From positions 29,262,882 through 29,326,881 of the forward strand of contig OU744730.1 of the NCBI GenBank assembly GCA_916613615.1: 64,000 nt of DNA. The letters run 5' to 3'. The notes under the pieces were generated by a model. That model was not told the DNA's origin and did no database searches. It was given only the letters and a program-made list of their open reading frames with translations. Both the position numbers and the translations under genes were made by a program. The stretch's first letter is position 1. Each line of letters starts with the position of its first letter. Origin of the DNA: Steromphala cineraria (lineage: Eukaryota; Mollusca; Gastropoda; Trochida; Trochidae). Positions 1-10,330 of this stretch are shown here, piece by piece.

Positions 1-59
1 TTTTACATTGCATAAACTTGACAGGTATAAAGTCTTAATTGCATTTATATGTATACTAC

Positions 60-290
60 CGGGGGCGTAGCTCAGTGGTAGAGTGTCCGCTCGTCACCCA
101 GAGACCGGGGTTCGATATCCGGTCGCGTCATACCAAGAGACGTTAAAAAGATGGGAGATGTTGCTGCCTTGCTCGACACTCAGCATTGTATAGGCAGAAC
201 AACGCATTAACTGGCACAACTGGTGCCATGGGCACAAATCAAATTTCCAATGTACATGTACTGAGGACAATGAAGTGTTATTAGTATTAT
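60..290 (+). mobile_element. SINE with tRNA-Asp-like head
   Basis: A tRNA-like head starts the element. A box TAGCTCAGTGG lies at 68-78 and B box GGTTCGATATCC at 109-120. The sequence around GTC at the anticodon position and the arm before the B box resemble tRNA-Asp(GTC), but the acceptor ends do not pair well, so this is not a working tRNA. A non-tRNA body follows (about 150-270) and ends in ATTA-type repeats. The 8-bp direct repeat TATACTAC at 52-59 and 291-298 fits a target-site duplication and fixes both ends. The head plus conserved-looking body resembles bivalve and other metazoan SINE families; the exact family is not assigned. Confidence 0.8.
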
Positions 291-298
291 TATACTAC

Positions 299-1382
299 AC
301 CTTGAGGCCAAATCAAAATCGTGTCAATATTAAATAGGTTATATATGTCGATATCAATTGATCAGTGAAAGGTCAAATGTATAGAAAAAAAACGATGTAT
401 CACATTCTGTATTTTACATAAGGATTTACAGAAGAAACTACGTTCCACACAACATCAGTTCTACAATTATGAAAATTGTCTGATGGAGATGAAATCTGGA
501 GATAACAAATATGTTTTTATGTTGACAAAGACATGTTATGTAAGACATTTTTAAGGTGCCCTTATAAAAAAAAAGGTCATATTGGTAATTGTTATATGAC
601 TAATGTCATAATTGTATATGTACAAATGACATTTTCGTACTCAACCACTAGTGAAAATAATTACAAAAAGGACTAGAATTGACAAGATATCGAACGATGC
701 GTCATTGTGTCTGGAAAACAATGTCATACAGACCAAACGAGAAAGTTGAAAGTGAAATAGACACATAAATCAGGAGGGCACAACTACAACTACCTTGGTA
801 TCGTAGAACAGAAAGATTTTGAACAATTTATACAGGACTATTTTTTTAAACTATTCAAAGGGACTTGCTTTTAATGATGAAAAAGTCAATCAGTAAAAGA
901 AGTTTCACATGTGGAATTTTCTTTTAAACTCTTATGTTTCACACAGAGAAAACTGATCTATTCAGATTAATAATTAAAAAAATATTTTGTTATTTTGCTT
1001 AGTGTCAATGGATCATTCAAAAGCTATAGAACATATAATTATAGAGGGTATTATATGAGTGTCCATGACATGCTTCGTTTATAACAAATGTGGCTAAATA
1101 TTAGTTTATCCCGATTGGGAGCGAGGCACGAATATAATATCTGTTTATTACCGTAATCTCAAAGTTAAAGAAAATACTTAAAACCTACTTCTCAGCAAAA
1201 TCGGACTAGCCGAAAGTAAAGATTTTGACGTTATAGATGAACTGTGACATTAAAGCATTGTTTATAACGTGACGTCACAGTGAAGAAGTGATATTTTGCC
1301 CTAGGACAACACATGTTAAAATATGAACCTCGATATGACTCCCCTCGTAGGTAATACAATTATAAGTTCACCTCTGCTTTGA
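299..1382. other. AT-rich intergenic stretch, nothing recognised
   Basis: There is no ORF of note, no clear repeat match elsewhere in the window and no RNA gene. Short A and T homopolymers are frequent. Confidence 0.5.
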
Positions 1383-1712
1383 AGGGGTAGCAGCAGGTTT
1401 TAGGAGGAATATAGGGTGATGTCAGGAAAAATGAAATTAATGTTCCAATTGAAAGATAATGTCTTTTAACTTAATGAAGCATTAATAAATCAAATAATGT
1501 AAAGTTTAGCCATGCGATTCCTTTTTCTTCCAAAAAATGAATTGAAAATGTTAAAAATTGGCCGCCTATGGACTTCATGTGAATCTATATAATTTATCCT
1601 CTGACTGGATGATTTGTTGGTGTATTGAGATTTGTTACACTCTCACGATGGTACATTTAGCATTTAAGTACAAGTATCAGTGAAAACTTGAAAATATAAA
1701 AAAAATACGTTT
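1383..1712 (+). mobile_element. TTAA-type MITE, degraded copy
   Basis: The left end is a mutated form of the family terminus AGGGGCAGTAGCACG, preceded by TTGA in place of TTAA. The internal family landmarks follow in order: GGTGATGTCAGG, the TTCCAATTGAAAGA segment, and the block ending near CATTTAGCATTTAAG. The right terminal repeat is almost lost around 1700-1712. This is the most diverged copy, so probably an old insertion. Confidence 0.75.
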
Positions 1713-2059
1713 AAGTATTATGTTGATCACTTGCAGCATTATAAATGGTGGGAAAATCATATTTTCGAAACATTTTTATAATAATTATTAAACTCCTCCA
1801 AGGAAGTAATAATTACGTGAAATTCGACTTGCTTAGAATTCAAAATTCATTTCAGTACTAGATGCATCGAAATTTAGAATAAATTGTAAAGATCCCTACT
1901 ACTTGACAATCTTAATTATTCCAGACAACACTATACAATACGACTTTGACAACCAATATGATTATTATTTTATATAGAATGCAGCAAATAGTGAATGCGA
2001 CAAGTTTACAAGTTTCATTCATTTTGTTTTCCGAATACCTGTGTTTCTCTTTTATTATT

Positions 2060-2260
2060 ATATTATATGGATATTTATATAGCGCACATATCCAACCACT
2101 CGTGGTTGCTCAAGGCGCTTACATTTTCCCCCTGGTCAATGGCATTCTTTCACTGTCCAATCATTTTTCCAACTCAACTCCCTGGGGAGTGTTCAATTGG
2201 CATCCATATGTTGTATCGCATCTCTATCGCATTGTCGTTATCAATGTGTACACTATCTTT
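2060..2260 (+). repeat. Dispersed repeat fragment of marine-invertebrate type
   Basis: This patch is GC-richer than its surroundings and begins near TATATAGCGCACATATCC, followed by GCTCAAGGCGC. I associate this kind of sequence with dispersed repeats in marine invertebrates. That is recall and not a search result. Two overlapping short ORFs here look like chance readings of the repeat. Confidence 0.35.
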
Positions 2261-2399
2261 TATTTTTAGTTGAAACAATATTTTCTGTTGTGTTTTATCA
2301 TAGTAACAACAAAGAAGCTTTTCTCGGTTTAATGGCTTCTGATAATGTCAGTGTGTGATGTAAGTATAAATCGGACCTTTTGACTGAAGACAGCAGTGG

Positions 2400-2520
2400 T
2401 TTTAGCCATAATGAAAGTCGATGACATCTTTGACATTTATGAATACTGATGTTTTATCCATTTACTAATCTATATATATCTCCATCTTCTTTGTTGTAAG
2501 GTTCATAACGTCCTTGTAAC
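2400..2520 (+). repeat. Module X, copy 1
   Basis: The block contains GTCGATGACATCTTTGACAT followed by a T-rich tract and CATCTTCTTTGT. The same order recurs near 5690, 18040, 31990 and 63660. In copies 1, 2 and 3 a Y module lies roughly 0.8-1 kb downstream. The pyrimidine-rich end resembles a splice acceptor tract, but no coding frame is shared between copies. Confidence 0.6.
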
Positions 2521-3439
2521 CAGGATCAGAACGGTACATAATTCAATCAGGTTATCACATCTGTCGTGACAGCAAAGAAAAAAGAAAATTGCGATTGTAA
2601 AAGACAGTTGCCCGACTTGCTGTTTGAGAATTTACAGCAGTATTTATCACACTATCTGTAACCGGGTCGTGGTTCTTGCAGGATTTGAACCCTGACTATC
2701 ATAATTATACACTTACCTCTCCCTGTCACATATTCATACAGTGAGTCCCCTCCATTCCCATTGGTTATATACTTACTAAGTAGAATTATCTTGACAATCA
2801 AACGATTCAATGTTTATACTAATACAATAGCATTATCTTTCTCTTCCCTGATTGCAGAAAAGTTGAACATCATTTGTTTGCTCATTGCTCATTATCGATC
2901 TGTGAACCAACGTCACGTTAGCAGTAAACAAATGAACTTGATTTTGAACTCCTGAACAAAAGGCCTATGATTTAAACAACTAACTTTTAGATATCAATTC
3001 TAGTCAATCTCTAGAGGACTAAAACAGTACAACATCTTCGTCAGGTGTAGAACTTGAAGAGAACGATAACAATAGCGGATTCTTAAATGACCTCTGATTG
3101 AATTCTGTATCTATTGATTGAGTAAGTGATTTATCATAAAACGACCGAAAGCAGCAGCTTCCCTTTGTTAAATGTATTACTTAAAAAGAATGATAGCAAT
3201 AGTGTATACTAAACTCAAATTTGATCCTTATTTAACAAGTTAATGTTGTAGTGTAAATCGAGTATAACGAAGTTGATACTAAATCATTGATATTTCTAAT
3301 AAAATTAGTATTACCGTGATGGAAATTAGGTAATCTTTTTATCCCTCTCCCTCGAAAATCAAGCCTTATTGCTGAAACTATGATTACATATTATGTTCAA
3401 GGGCTTGGCAGTGCTAAATTTTGTCAAACACCACAATGC

Positions 3440-3700
3440 CAAGTGCTTCTTTATGTCTTCAAACGGACCTGATTTACGCATTATGCGTTTCATCATCAAT
3501 AGTTTTAATGCATCTGACATTAACTTCGCTCTGGAGCCAACATAAATTGGACATTTCCATTGATGAAAATCTATTGGGTTATAGAGGTCTTTCTGTAACC
3601 TTCAATCAAACGGGTTCAGTTAAAGGTTCTTCGGCCAAATCAATTACAGATGGTTCCATGTCGTGACCTCTTGCAATGTGTGAGGTAACTACTTGAAAGT
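3440..3700 (+). pseudogene. Y module copy 1, diverged exon-like sequence
   Basis: This is homologous to the Y2/Y4 ORFs. It reads open from 3421 to 3666 and keeps the TDLI and LWSQ positions and a SITF-like segment (read here as LSVTF), then hits a stop before the cysteine-rich end. Copy Y3 (15215-15450) is its closest relative and shares SQHK and DISIDE. It may be a diverged family member with a different C-terminus or a decayed copy. No function is recognised. Confidence 0.45.
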
Positions 3701-4767
3701 GAACGCAATCAAGCATATATCTCATTCAAAATAACTTCCCATTCAAACATAAAAGGAAAACATTTCGTTACGTTAAATATCAATCAAAATCAGTTATGCT
3801 AATATTTTCTTACTCGATTTAAAATTTATAAAATTCAATATATATACTACTCAAAACGGATGCAGAGCATTGATGAGATGGGAACTAGAAACAAGAAACT
3901 TTTCTTTCGCCCTATCTCTCCTCCAAGCTGACTTAAAGTACATACCCTCACGATTAGAGAAACATAACTAAAGATATTTGACTTTAAATTGGTCCTAAAA
4001 CATATGTATATGAGAAGTACCATACAATGGATTAAAATCAATTGGGCTGTAATCACTCAAATCTTCAGTTTTCGATTTTCTGAATGCTTTAGATAAACAT
4101 TATTTTCAGAATTGAAGTATCAAAATGTAATTTTTATACTTTCTCAACAAAGAATTTTGGACCCACCTGACTGCAAAATATAAACGTTGTAATTACTATT
4201 AGTGCTATGGTTATGAATTTTTAAAAGAGTACTGAGTTAAGTTTGACGTTAGTGCAGCAAAACTGATACCATTTTTTCGAGAATTAGTGCTTTAAGTTGA
4301 GTACTAACAGAAAATCAACGTCGTCGTGTTTTAAAGTGTCAGAAACTGTCCAAAGAAAAGAGAATACTATACATATCAAGATTATCATCGAGACAATACT
4401 TGCTGTAATGTTCTCGTTCACTTACTGCCGTTCGCCAATGCTTTGAATATGAACAAACAACGTTCGACGTTTGCATTAATTCAGTGCACACGACGTGAGC
4501 TTGCATAAGCGTCACAAATCAAAGTAAATTGTCACTAAACCAAGGTTAACATCTATCAATCATCATTACTGTAACCCATTTCACCCCTGGAAAGTAGAGT
4601 TGCCAGATTTGAACATTCTTAAAAGAATGATTGCGTAAGCATCCTATTTGTTATTAATATCTAGGGAACTCCATCATTTGCCATTGTTCACTTATTCTAA
4701 AGAGTTTTAAAGGACATATTGAGCATGAAGAAAAGGAAACAATATTTAACTAAGAATTGATTCATCA

Positions 4768-4978
4768 CGGGGATACCATCTTCCTACGCAGAGCCTAAAA
4801 GGCCAGTTTCTAAACTGTCATTTTATGCCTTGCTGCAGAGACTTTACTTTTCTGTGCTGCTATAGTGCCCCTACAGAGTAGAGAGCAAGCACAGAAAACT
4901 CAAGGCTATGCAGCAAGGCATAAAATGACAGTTTGGAAACTGGCCTTTTAGGCTCTGCGTAGGAAGATGCGGGGATAC
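4768..4978. mobile_element. Long-hairpin MITE with 9-bp direct repeats (MULE-like)
   Basis: An element of 193 bp (4777-4969) starts with CATCTTCCTACGCAGAGCC and ends with its reverse complement. The outer arms match over about 62 bp with a single internal mismatch, and further weaker pairing leaves a loop of only a few tens of bases. CGGGGATAC occurs at 4768-4776 and 4970-4978, a 9-bp direct repeat as expected for Mutator-like elements. The paralogous stretch near 17585-17600 lacks the element, although it also lacks most of the direct-repeat sequence, so it is not a perfect empty site. Confidence 0.8.
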
Positions 4979-5689
4979 AGACACCAAACAAGAATCAGTA
5001 TAATGGTTACAATGTATTCTCCAGCGCTAAAGAAGTTCAGAACACATCATTCTGATGCCAAGATATCGGAGACCATTCTCTTGCATTTGAGGGTCGTGAT
5101 AATTATATAAAACCGCCCAACACTTCAAATAAAGATGTCTTCTCTGTCGACGTACTTAAACAGTTTGGAGCAATCAAGACTAGGAGGTACTTTATTACTC
5201 AACAATCCAGATTTAACTCCAGGGGATTTGCATTTATTTTGTAAATTGCAGTCGCAAGTCCATGGTACTAGATTTGCCGGTGACGATCAACTCTAGATAA
5301 CAACTGAGGCGTAGCTGAGGGACCGATTGGATGAGTTCTTTTTAAGGCATAGAAAAATGGGCAAAGTGTTTTGCGGTTCAGGGTGATGATGTAAAGTAAA
5401 AGCAAAATACTCACTGTAGTCAAGTGCTATATATCGAGATCTATGAATTAATATATTTAACTTTATTGTTGTCGGGAATAAAATGTATGCATTGCCGTTG
5501 TTTATTATTTCTTTAATATCTGAAATGTATTGTTAGTAAATTGTTTTAAAAGGGCTTGACAGTAGCTTGTTTTGACTTGCTTTGCAAAAGTAAAGCCTTT
5601 TCCAAAAAGGTGCTATACACATGTCTTTTGCTAATGTCATTTTGTTGCATTCATGTACGTCTGACATGTGATCAAAGTGATTTTGCCAA

Positions 5690-5800
5690 ACATAGAAAGT
5701 CGATGTCATCTGTGACATTTACACTGATGTTTATCTGCTTACTTTATCTTTATATCTTTATATGTCAACATCTTCTTTGTTCTTCAGCACATGCTATTTT
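5690..5800 (+). repeat. Module X, copy 2
   Basis: This copy is nearly identical to copy 3 (18040-18160). It includes GTCGATGTCATCTGTGACAT and the pyrimidine-rich end finishing TTCTTCAG, which would be an acceptable splice acceptor. The 82-codon ORF at 5556-5804 spans it but is not preserved in copy 3, so I do not call it coding. Confidence 0.6.
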
Positions 5801-6332
5801 GTAGGAGACATCCTCATAGCATAATGATAGCTAATGTCTGAAAATATACAAACGGCAATAAATTCAGCTATCAAGAAAAATGTTATATGTTGTCGATTAA
5901 AATAAATGTTCTTTGCATTGTCTATAAATTCATAACTTTTTTATTCTGACAAGTTCAGTTATAGGATTGTTCTTTGAAAAAAAATAAGAAAAAGAGAACA
6001 AGCTGGCGTTTCAAGAAGACTGTTTTTATGTTTTATGACAAAATGTAAATATGTTTTCAGAAAGCAACAGGGATACAATTGATTACTAATGAGTTTCTTA
6101 AAGGCATCTTAATGTTGATGACAAAACTAATATAAAATTGGAATAATCTTTCCAAATTGCAATTGTAAAAATAAATCACATTCAACCATAAAGTATCATT
6201 TATAAACAAGTTATTTACGAAGTAAAATGCTTAATATATATCATCAATAGAACGTGTAATACATAACATGTATTACAATTAGCTCACAATTAAAAACAAA
6301 AACCTTTTTGTCAATACACATAGTGAACAAAC

Positions 6333-6743
6333 ATGATTTTGTCCATTAAGATAACTGATAACTGCATGTATGATCGAAAGCAGACCAATAATTCAATGCA
6401 GATTTATTTCATAAGTGTGAAAAACATTTCATATCAAATCATATTGCTGTGCATTGCTTTTGACCTGATTGAACCTAAATCTCCTTTGTATATTGTAAAC
6501 AATTCGCCAGTCAATAAACTGACATATGCTTTGCTCTGGTACCAAGATTGCATGGAAGATACTATCGGTGATATACTAAAAGGTAATAAAAGCTTTTCTA
6601 TAACCTTCAAGCTAATGGGTTCAGCTGAGAGCTCTTGGGATGATCTGGACAAAATCAATTCCACTTGGTGCCATCCTGCGACCTGTTGCAATTTGTCAAG
6701 ACGTTACATGGACGAATACTCAATCATGCCTGATTCACGCTGA
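6333..6743 (+). CDS. Y module copy 2: hypothetical exon or small ORF, function unknown
   Basis: This is an open frame of 136 codons, but only the last 70 or so (from about 6530) have support. Over 6530-6743 it differs from copy Y4 at about 10 positions with no indel and the same stop, whereas sequence after the stop no longer aligns and flanking paralogous DNA is visibly more diverged. Upstream the two differ by a 12-nt (in-frame) deletion. The supported peptide has an acidic start near MEDTIGDILKG, a central SITFKLMGSAESSWDDLDK, and a cysteine-containing end (WCHPATCCN). The region before codon 73 may be intron or leader, and an internal ATG at 6552 matches the start in Y4. No known family is recognised. 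Expression is unproven. Confidence 0.4.
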   Translation: MILSIKITDNCMYDRKQTNNSMQIYFISVKNISYQIILLCIAFDLIEPKSPLYIVNNSPVNKLTYALLWYQDCMEDTIGDILKGNKSFSITFKLMGSAESSWDDLDKINSTWCHPATCCNLSRRYMDEYSIMPDSR

Positions 6744-7450
6744 TTACATTTAAAAGTACCATGAGTGATTTGCCTCATGGTAGGTGTATTCTTATATTAT
6801 AGGGAACTTAGCATAGAAACACTGTTGTTTTATCACATCATATTGTCCCTATTACAATATACAACCTTAATAAAAAGTTAATAATTTAGTCTATGAAAGT
6901 TTGATTCCTGTGAAGGTGTCTTAGGTATTTATGTAAATATTGCGATACTTTCACTTTGTTTTCACTTGAGACAAGGCCATTGTCCTGAAGGTATATCAGT
7001 CCTTTATCATCTTAAGCTGAACATAAGGGGTTTACAAAATATAAAATGAAGCTAAAGAAAATTTCAAAATGGTTTACCTCACACTTTTCATTTAGAGAGA
7101 TGAACAAATAATTTCATCATCAATAATATTTTGTGTTTCAATCTTACATAAAGTGGCACTCGAGTTTTGTCATTCTTTTGCTTAGGTTGTTATTCGTCCT
7201 TTCTCAAAGTTAACCATTGTTTATATCTTTACTTCACAAAACACATTCGACATCACTATCAGCTAAATTTCATAATGTTTTGTTTCATGAATGGTTAATT
7301 ATTGCAATTTAGATTCTTCCCTCATAAATGTTTTTTACGGTGTAACCTTACTGTCCTTAAAAAATTAATTAAGCCCTATCCTATTCTGTCCTTGGAAAAT
7401 GAATTAAACTAGCAATGTGAACATATCAGTATTAACGACTTGACCTTTAA

Positions 7451-7793
7451 AGGGGCATTAGCACGATTTTAGTGGGAATATAAGGTGATGTCAGGAAAAA
7501 AAAAATAAATGGTTCCAATTGAAAAACATTATATTTAAACTAAATGGCGCAGTAATAATTCAAATATATAATGTAAATTTAGCTATGCGATTCCTTTTTC
7601 TTTCACAAAATGAATTAAAGGTGTTCACACAAAATGGCCGCCAATGGATTTTATGTGAATCTTCATACTTTGTCCTCGGACTATGGATGATTGAGATTTA
7701 TGACACTATCAAAATAATACATTTAGCATTTACAAACAATTATCAGTGAGAAATGTAAAATATAAAGTTATCAAAAAACGTGCTACTGACTCT
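7451..7793 (+). mobile_element. TTAA-type MITE with paralogous empty site
   Basis: The left target is TTAA at 7447-7450 and the element begins AGGGGCATTAGCACG. The right end GTGCTACTGACTCT is followed by TTCA, a one-base change from TTAA. The paralogous A2 position reads straight through CTTGACCTTTAACAACCG, with a single TTAA at 19844-19847. This shows insertion into TTAA after the A1/A2 duplication. TTAA targeting fits piggyBac- or Kolobok-type transposases. No ORF belongs to the element. Confidence 0.9.
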
Positions 7794-7919
7794 TTCACAA
7801 CCGTCTGCTATCAAACGTAAATTACCAATAAACCAACATTAATCAAAACTATCCATCATTGTTCCTATAATCGTTTAGCCCTTTGACAATTGAAGCTACT
7901 ATATCTCTCGTTTTTTATT

Positions 7920-8786
7920 AGGTCTTCAAGACAAAGTCTGGAAGACCTATTGTTTTTATCCGATTTCTTCAAGTTTATAATTATTATTTGTACTTTTTTT
8001 GTGAACGAGCTACAGCACAAACGGCTGCTCCAAATTCGACGAAACTTGGCATGATGATAGCCCTTTTATAGGAACAGACATGTCCGGATCCAAAATCGAA
8101 AATTTAACATTGTTTTTTTTTTTAAATGCACTTAGAGACTGGAATTGTGTTTTAAAAGATGCACAATAAGAAATGCTGCAAAAAAGTAAATCATGGCCAA
8201 TTCGTAGGTCACGTGGTTTAGTCGCCATCTTGCTTTTAGTGCATTTTCCACCGTTTCCGACCCGACCCAGCTTTGAGAATCTTCTCCTCTGAAGATACTT
8301 GCACTAGAGAGCTGCAATTCATATTGAATGTAGCTGAAGTATCGTAGTTTAAAGTGTATACTTTTGAAGGTACTAATGTAAATACTTTTGTTGCTGTGAC
8401 CTTTCAAAGTTGACCAAAATTTAAAAGTCGCCAACTTCAAGGACAGATAACACAAAACCCAGAACATAGAATTTGTTGATGTTTGCATGATAGTTAGGCA
8501 TTAGCAAGGTCTTTAAGATAAAATAATAAAATCGCTCGCGAACAGTCACTTCCGGTCACGTGGAAGGGTCCAAGTTTTTGAAAACGGTTGTTTTTGTGGG
8601 TATGTTTTAAAGATCCTTGCTAACCAATGACGCATGATAAATAATTGTTCTTTATATTACGATATTGATAATGTATTAGTTACTGTTTACCTCTTAGACA
8701 AAAAGTCAAGTGAGAGTCACTGTGTGACTGTCAAAGAGGAAGTCTCGAAGACCTAAGTACTGCCGCGGCAAGTACTGCAGTCCTAG
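7920..8786 (+). mobile_element. Non-autonomous Helentron-like element
   Basis: The 5' end carries AGGTCTTCAAGAC (7920-7932), itself part of a hairpin with GAAGACC at 7941-7947. The 3' part carries GTCTCGAAGACCT (8742-8754), an inverted match to the 5' end. It is followed by a short hairpin built on AGTACTGCCG/CGGCAAGTACT (8756-8776) and a terminal CTAG (8783-8786). Asymmetric inverted repeats plus a 3' stem-loop are the layout of Helentron-derived elements. The A2 paralogue (about 19965-20000) lacks it. Two minus-strand ORFs inside (8010-8228 and 8132-8488) show no family features. Confidence 0.6.
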
Positions 8787-9659
8787 TTCTTATTCTTTTG
8801 GGAATTTAATCATTTTGTAATCATTTCACTCCCTTCCCATGTAGCACTCAAGTATCGGCCCGACGTCGGCCTGACGCTGTCAACATTATCGGCCCGACGT
8901 CGGCTAACTACATCGGCCGATAAAGTTTTGCTCATCGGTTCTGCATCGGCCCGACGTAGGCAAAATAAATTCTGACCAGCATTCTTTAGCATCGGCCGAT
9001 ATTGGATGTTTAATTTCATTGCTTTCTTGTAAATAGTATTTAAGCTCTATTAACAATTAAAGGGTACAGAATATCAAGCTAGCAATATTTAGTTAACAGT
9101 CAGTGGCAGCCTGAGTTCAAGTCATCCGGTGACAATTATGTATAAATGAATAATGTCAAAATTAGGTGAAAATAGTTATGTTGCACATTTTAGTTGTAAA
9201 GGAATGAAAAATATGTACTTGAGTGTGTGAAACTATTTCTTTTAAACTGTTGTGGCCCCGGCATCAATTTCAAGTCAGGTTTTTATTTGAGACCCGGGCT
9301 CAATTTCGAGGAAATACATTCAAAGTTCACCATATCATGCTAATAATTTAATGAAAACAACACATCTTCTTATATATACAACATTTTAATTATTAAAAAA
9401 AAATGTCATCGTGATACAATATGATAGTGAAACTTGTGATTTTCTTGAAAAGTAGAAAGGTTTGTCCTGCAAATAAAATACATTTAATAATTATTTCAAG
9501 AAGGAAGTTATCTCTGAATATTTGTAACCTTATTAATAAAGAAAACAAAAGAAGAATACAAAAAGCCATTTGAATTATGTTATAGATCAATCATTTTTCA
9601 AACTTAAAGGGGTTTGACTTACTTTTATCAAGAAACTAAAGCCATGCTTGCATACTCAC

Positions 9660-9728
9660 TTAGGTTTTGGCATTCCTGTCAACCAAAAATGGGTTTCACT
9701 AATATTTGCTTCTGTAATTCTGTCCTCT
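9660..9728 (-). other. Possible 69-bp exon inside the 2.77-kb element
   Basis: On the minus strand the segment follows a good acceptor (CTTTTACAG) and ends at a consensus donor (GTGAGT). One phase is open throughout and includes THFWLTGMPKPK. A second candidate exon on the same strand (10012-9947) also has acceptor TTTAG and donor GTAAGT, but in the matching phase it contains a stop. This could be a captured gene fragment or a decayed transposase exon. The evidence is splice motifs only. Confidence 0.25.
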
Positions 9729-10307
9729 CTGTAAAAGATGAAACTATAGATGAAAACAGAAATAATTGAAGATATTGAAAGAATTTTTAAGAAGTATCAT
9801 GCATATAATTACAATATAATTTTGACTCAGGTGCATCTGGCTTGAACATTATGTAAAAAAAATCTGAAACCTTACAATAACCTAATATTATCTAATGTCA
9901 TAAATATTGATAAAAATAAACATGAAATATGCTTAGTATTACTTACCGAATGTCATTGCTTTTCACTCATTTCATGAAGTATCTTGCAAGCAAGTTTTGC
10001 AAAATATGTCACCTAAACAGAAAAGACAACAATGTACAAATACAGATAAATACACATTTAATAACTGGCAAAGTTATTTGACTTTTCCACAAAAAGATTT
10101 GACTGTAACAAGAAAATAAGATTTCAGTTATTTATAAATTATAATTATCATATGCAGTTATTGTTAGACAAACATTGGGCCATGTGGATGTACTCATGTG
10201 AGCAGATCACAAACCCCACCTCTCACAATTGTAACTAAGTCCACACTAGAAATAGAAGAAATTGATCAGCTGACAGGCAGAGATGCCTAAGCCCACAGCT
10301 GAAGAGG

Positions 10308-10330
10308 ATGTATGTATGTATGTATGTATA
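10308..10330. repeat. (TATG)n microsatellite
   Basis: About five uninterrupted TATG units lie inside the 2.77-kb element. Confidence 0.9.

Noticed and set aside
62..132. tRNA-Asp gene
   Set aside because: The A and B boxes are good, but the acceptor ends do not pair and a SINE body plus target duplication follow. It is a SINE head.
1946..2273. Two overlapping ORFs of 107 and 92 codons
   Set aside because: They read the same repeat-rich DNA in two frames, with hydrophobic AT-driven composition and no paralogue support.
8132..8488. 118-codon minus-strand ORF
   Set aside because: It lies inside the Helentron-like element and has no helicase or Rep motif; probably chance.
8810..9019. 69-codon arginine-rich ORF (and 11493-11744 on the other strand)
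   Set aside because: Both are translations of the GC-rich subterminal repeats of the 2.77-kb element, so the resemblance between them reflects the repeats.
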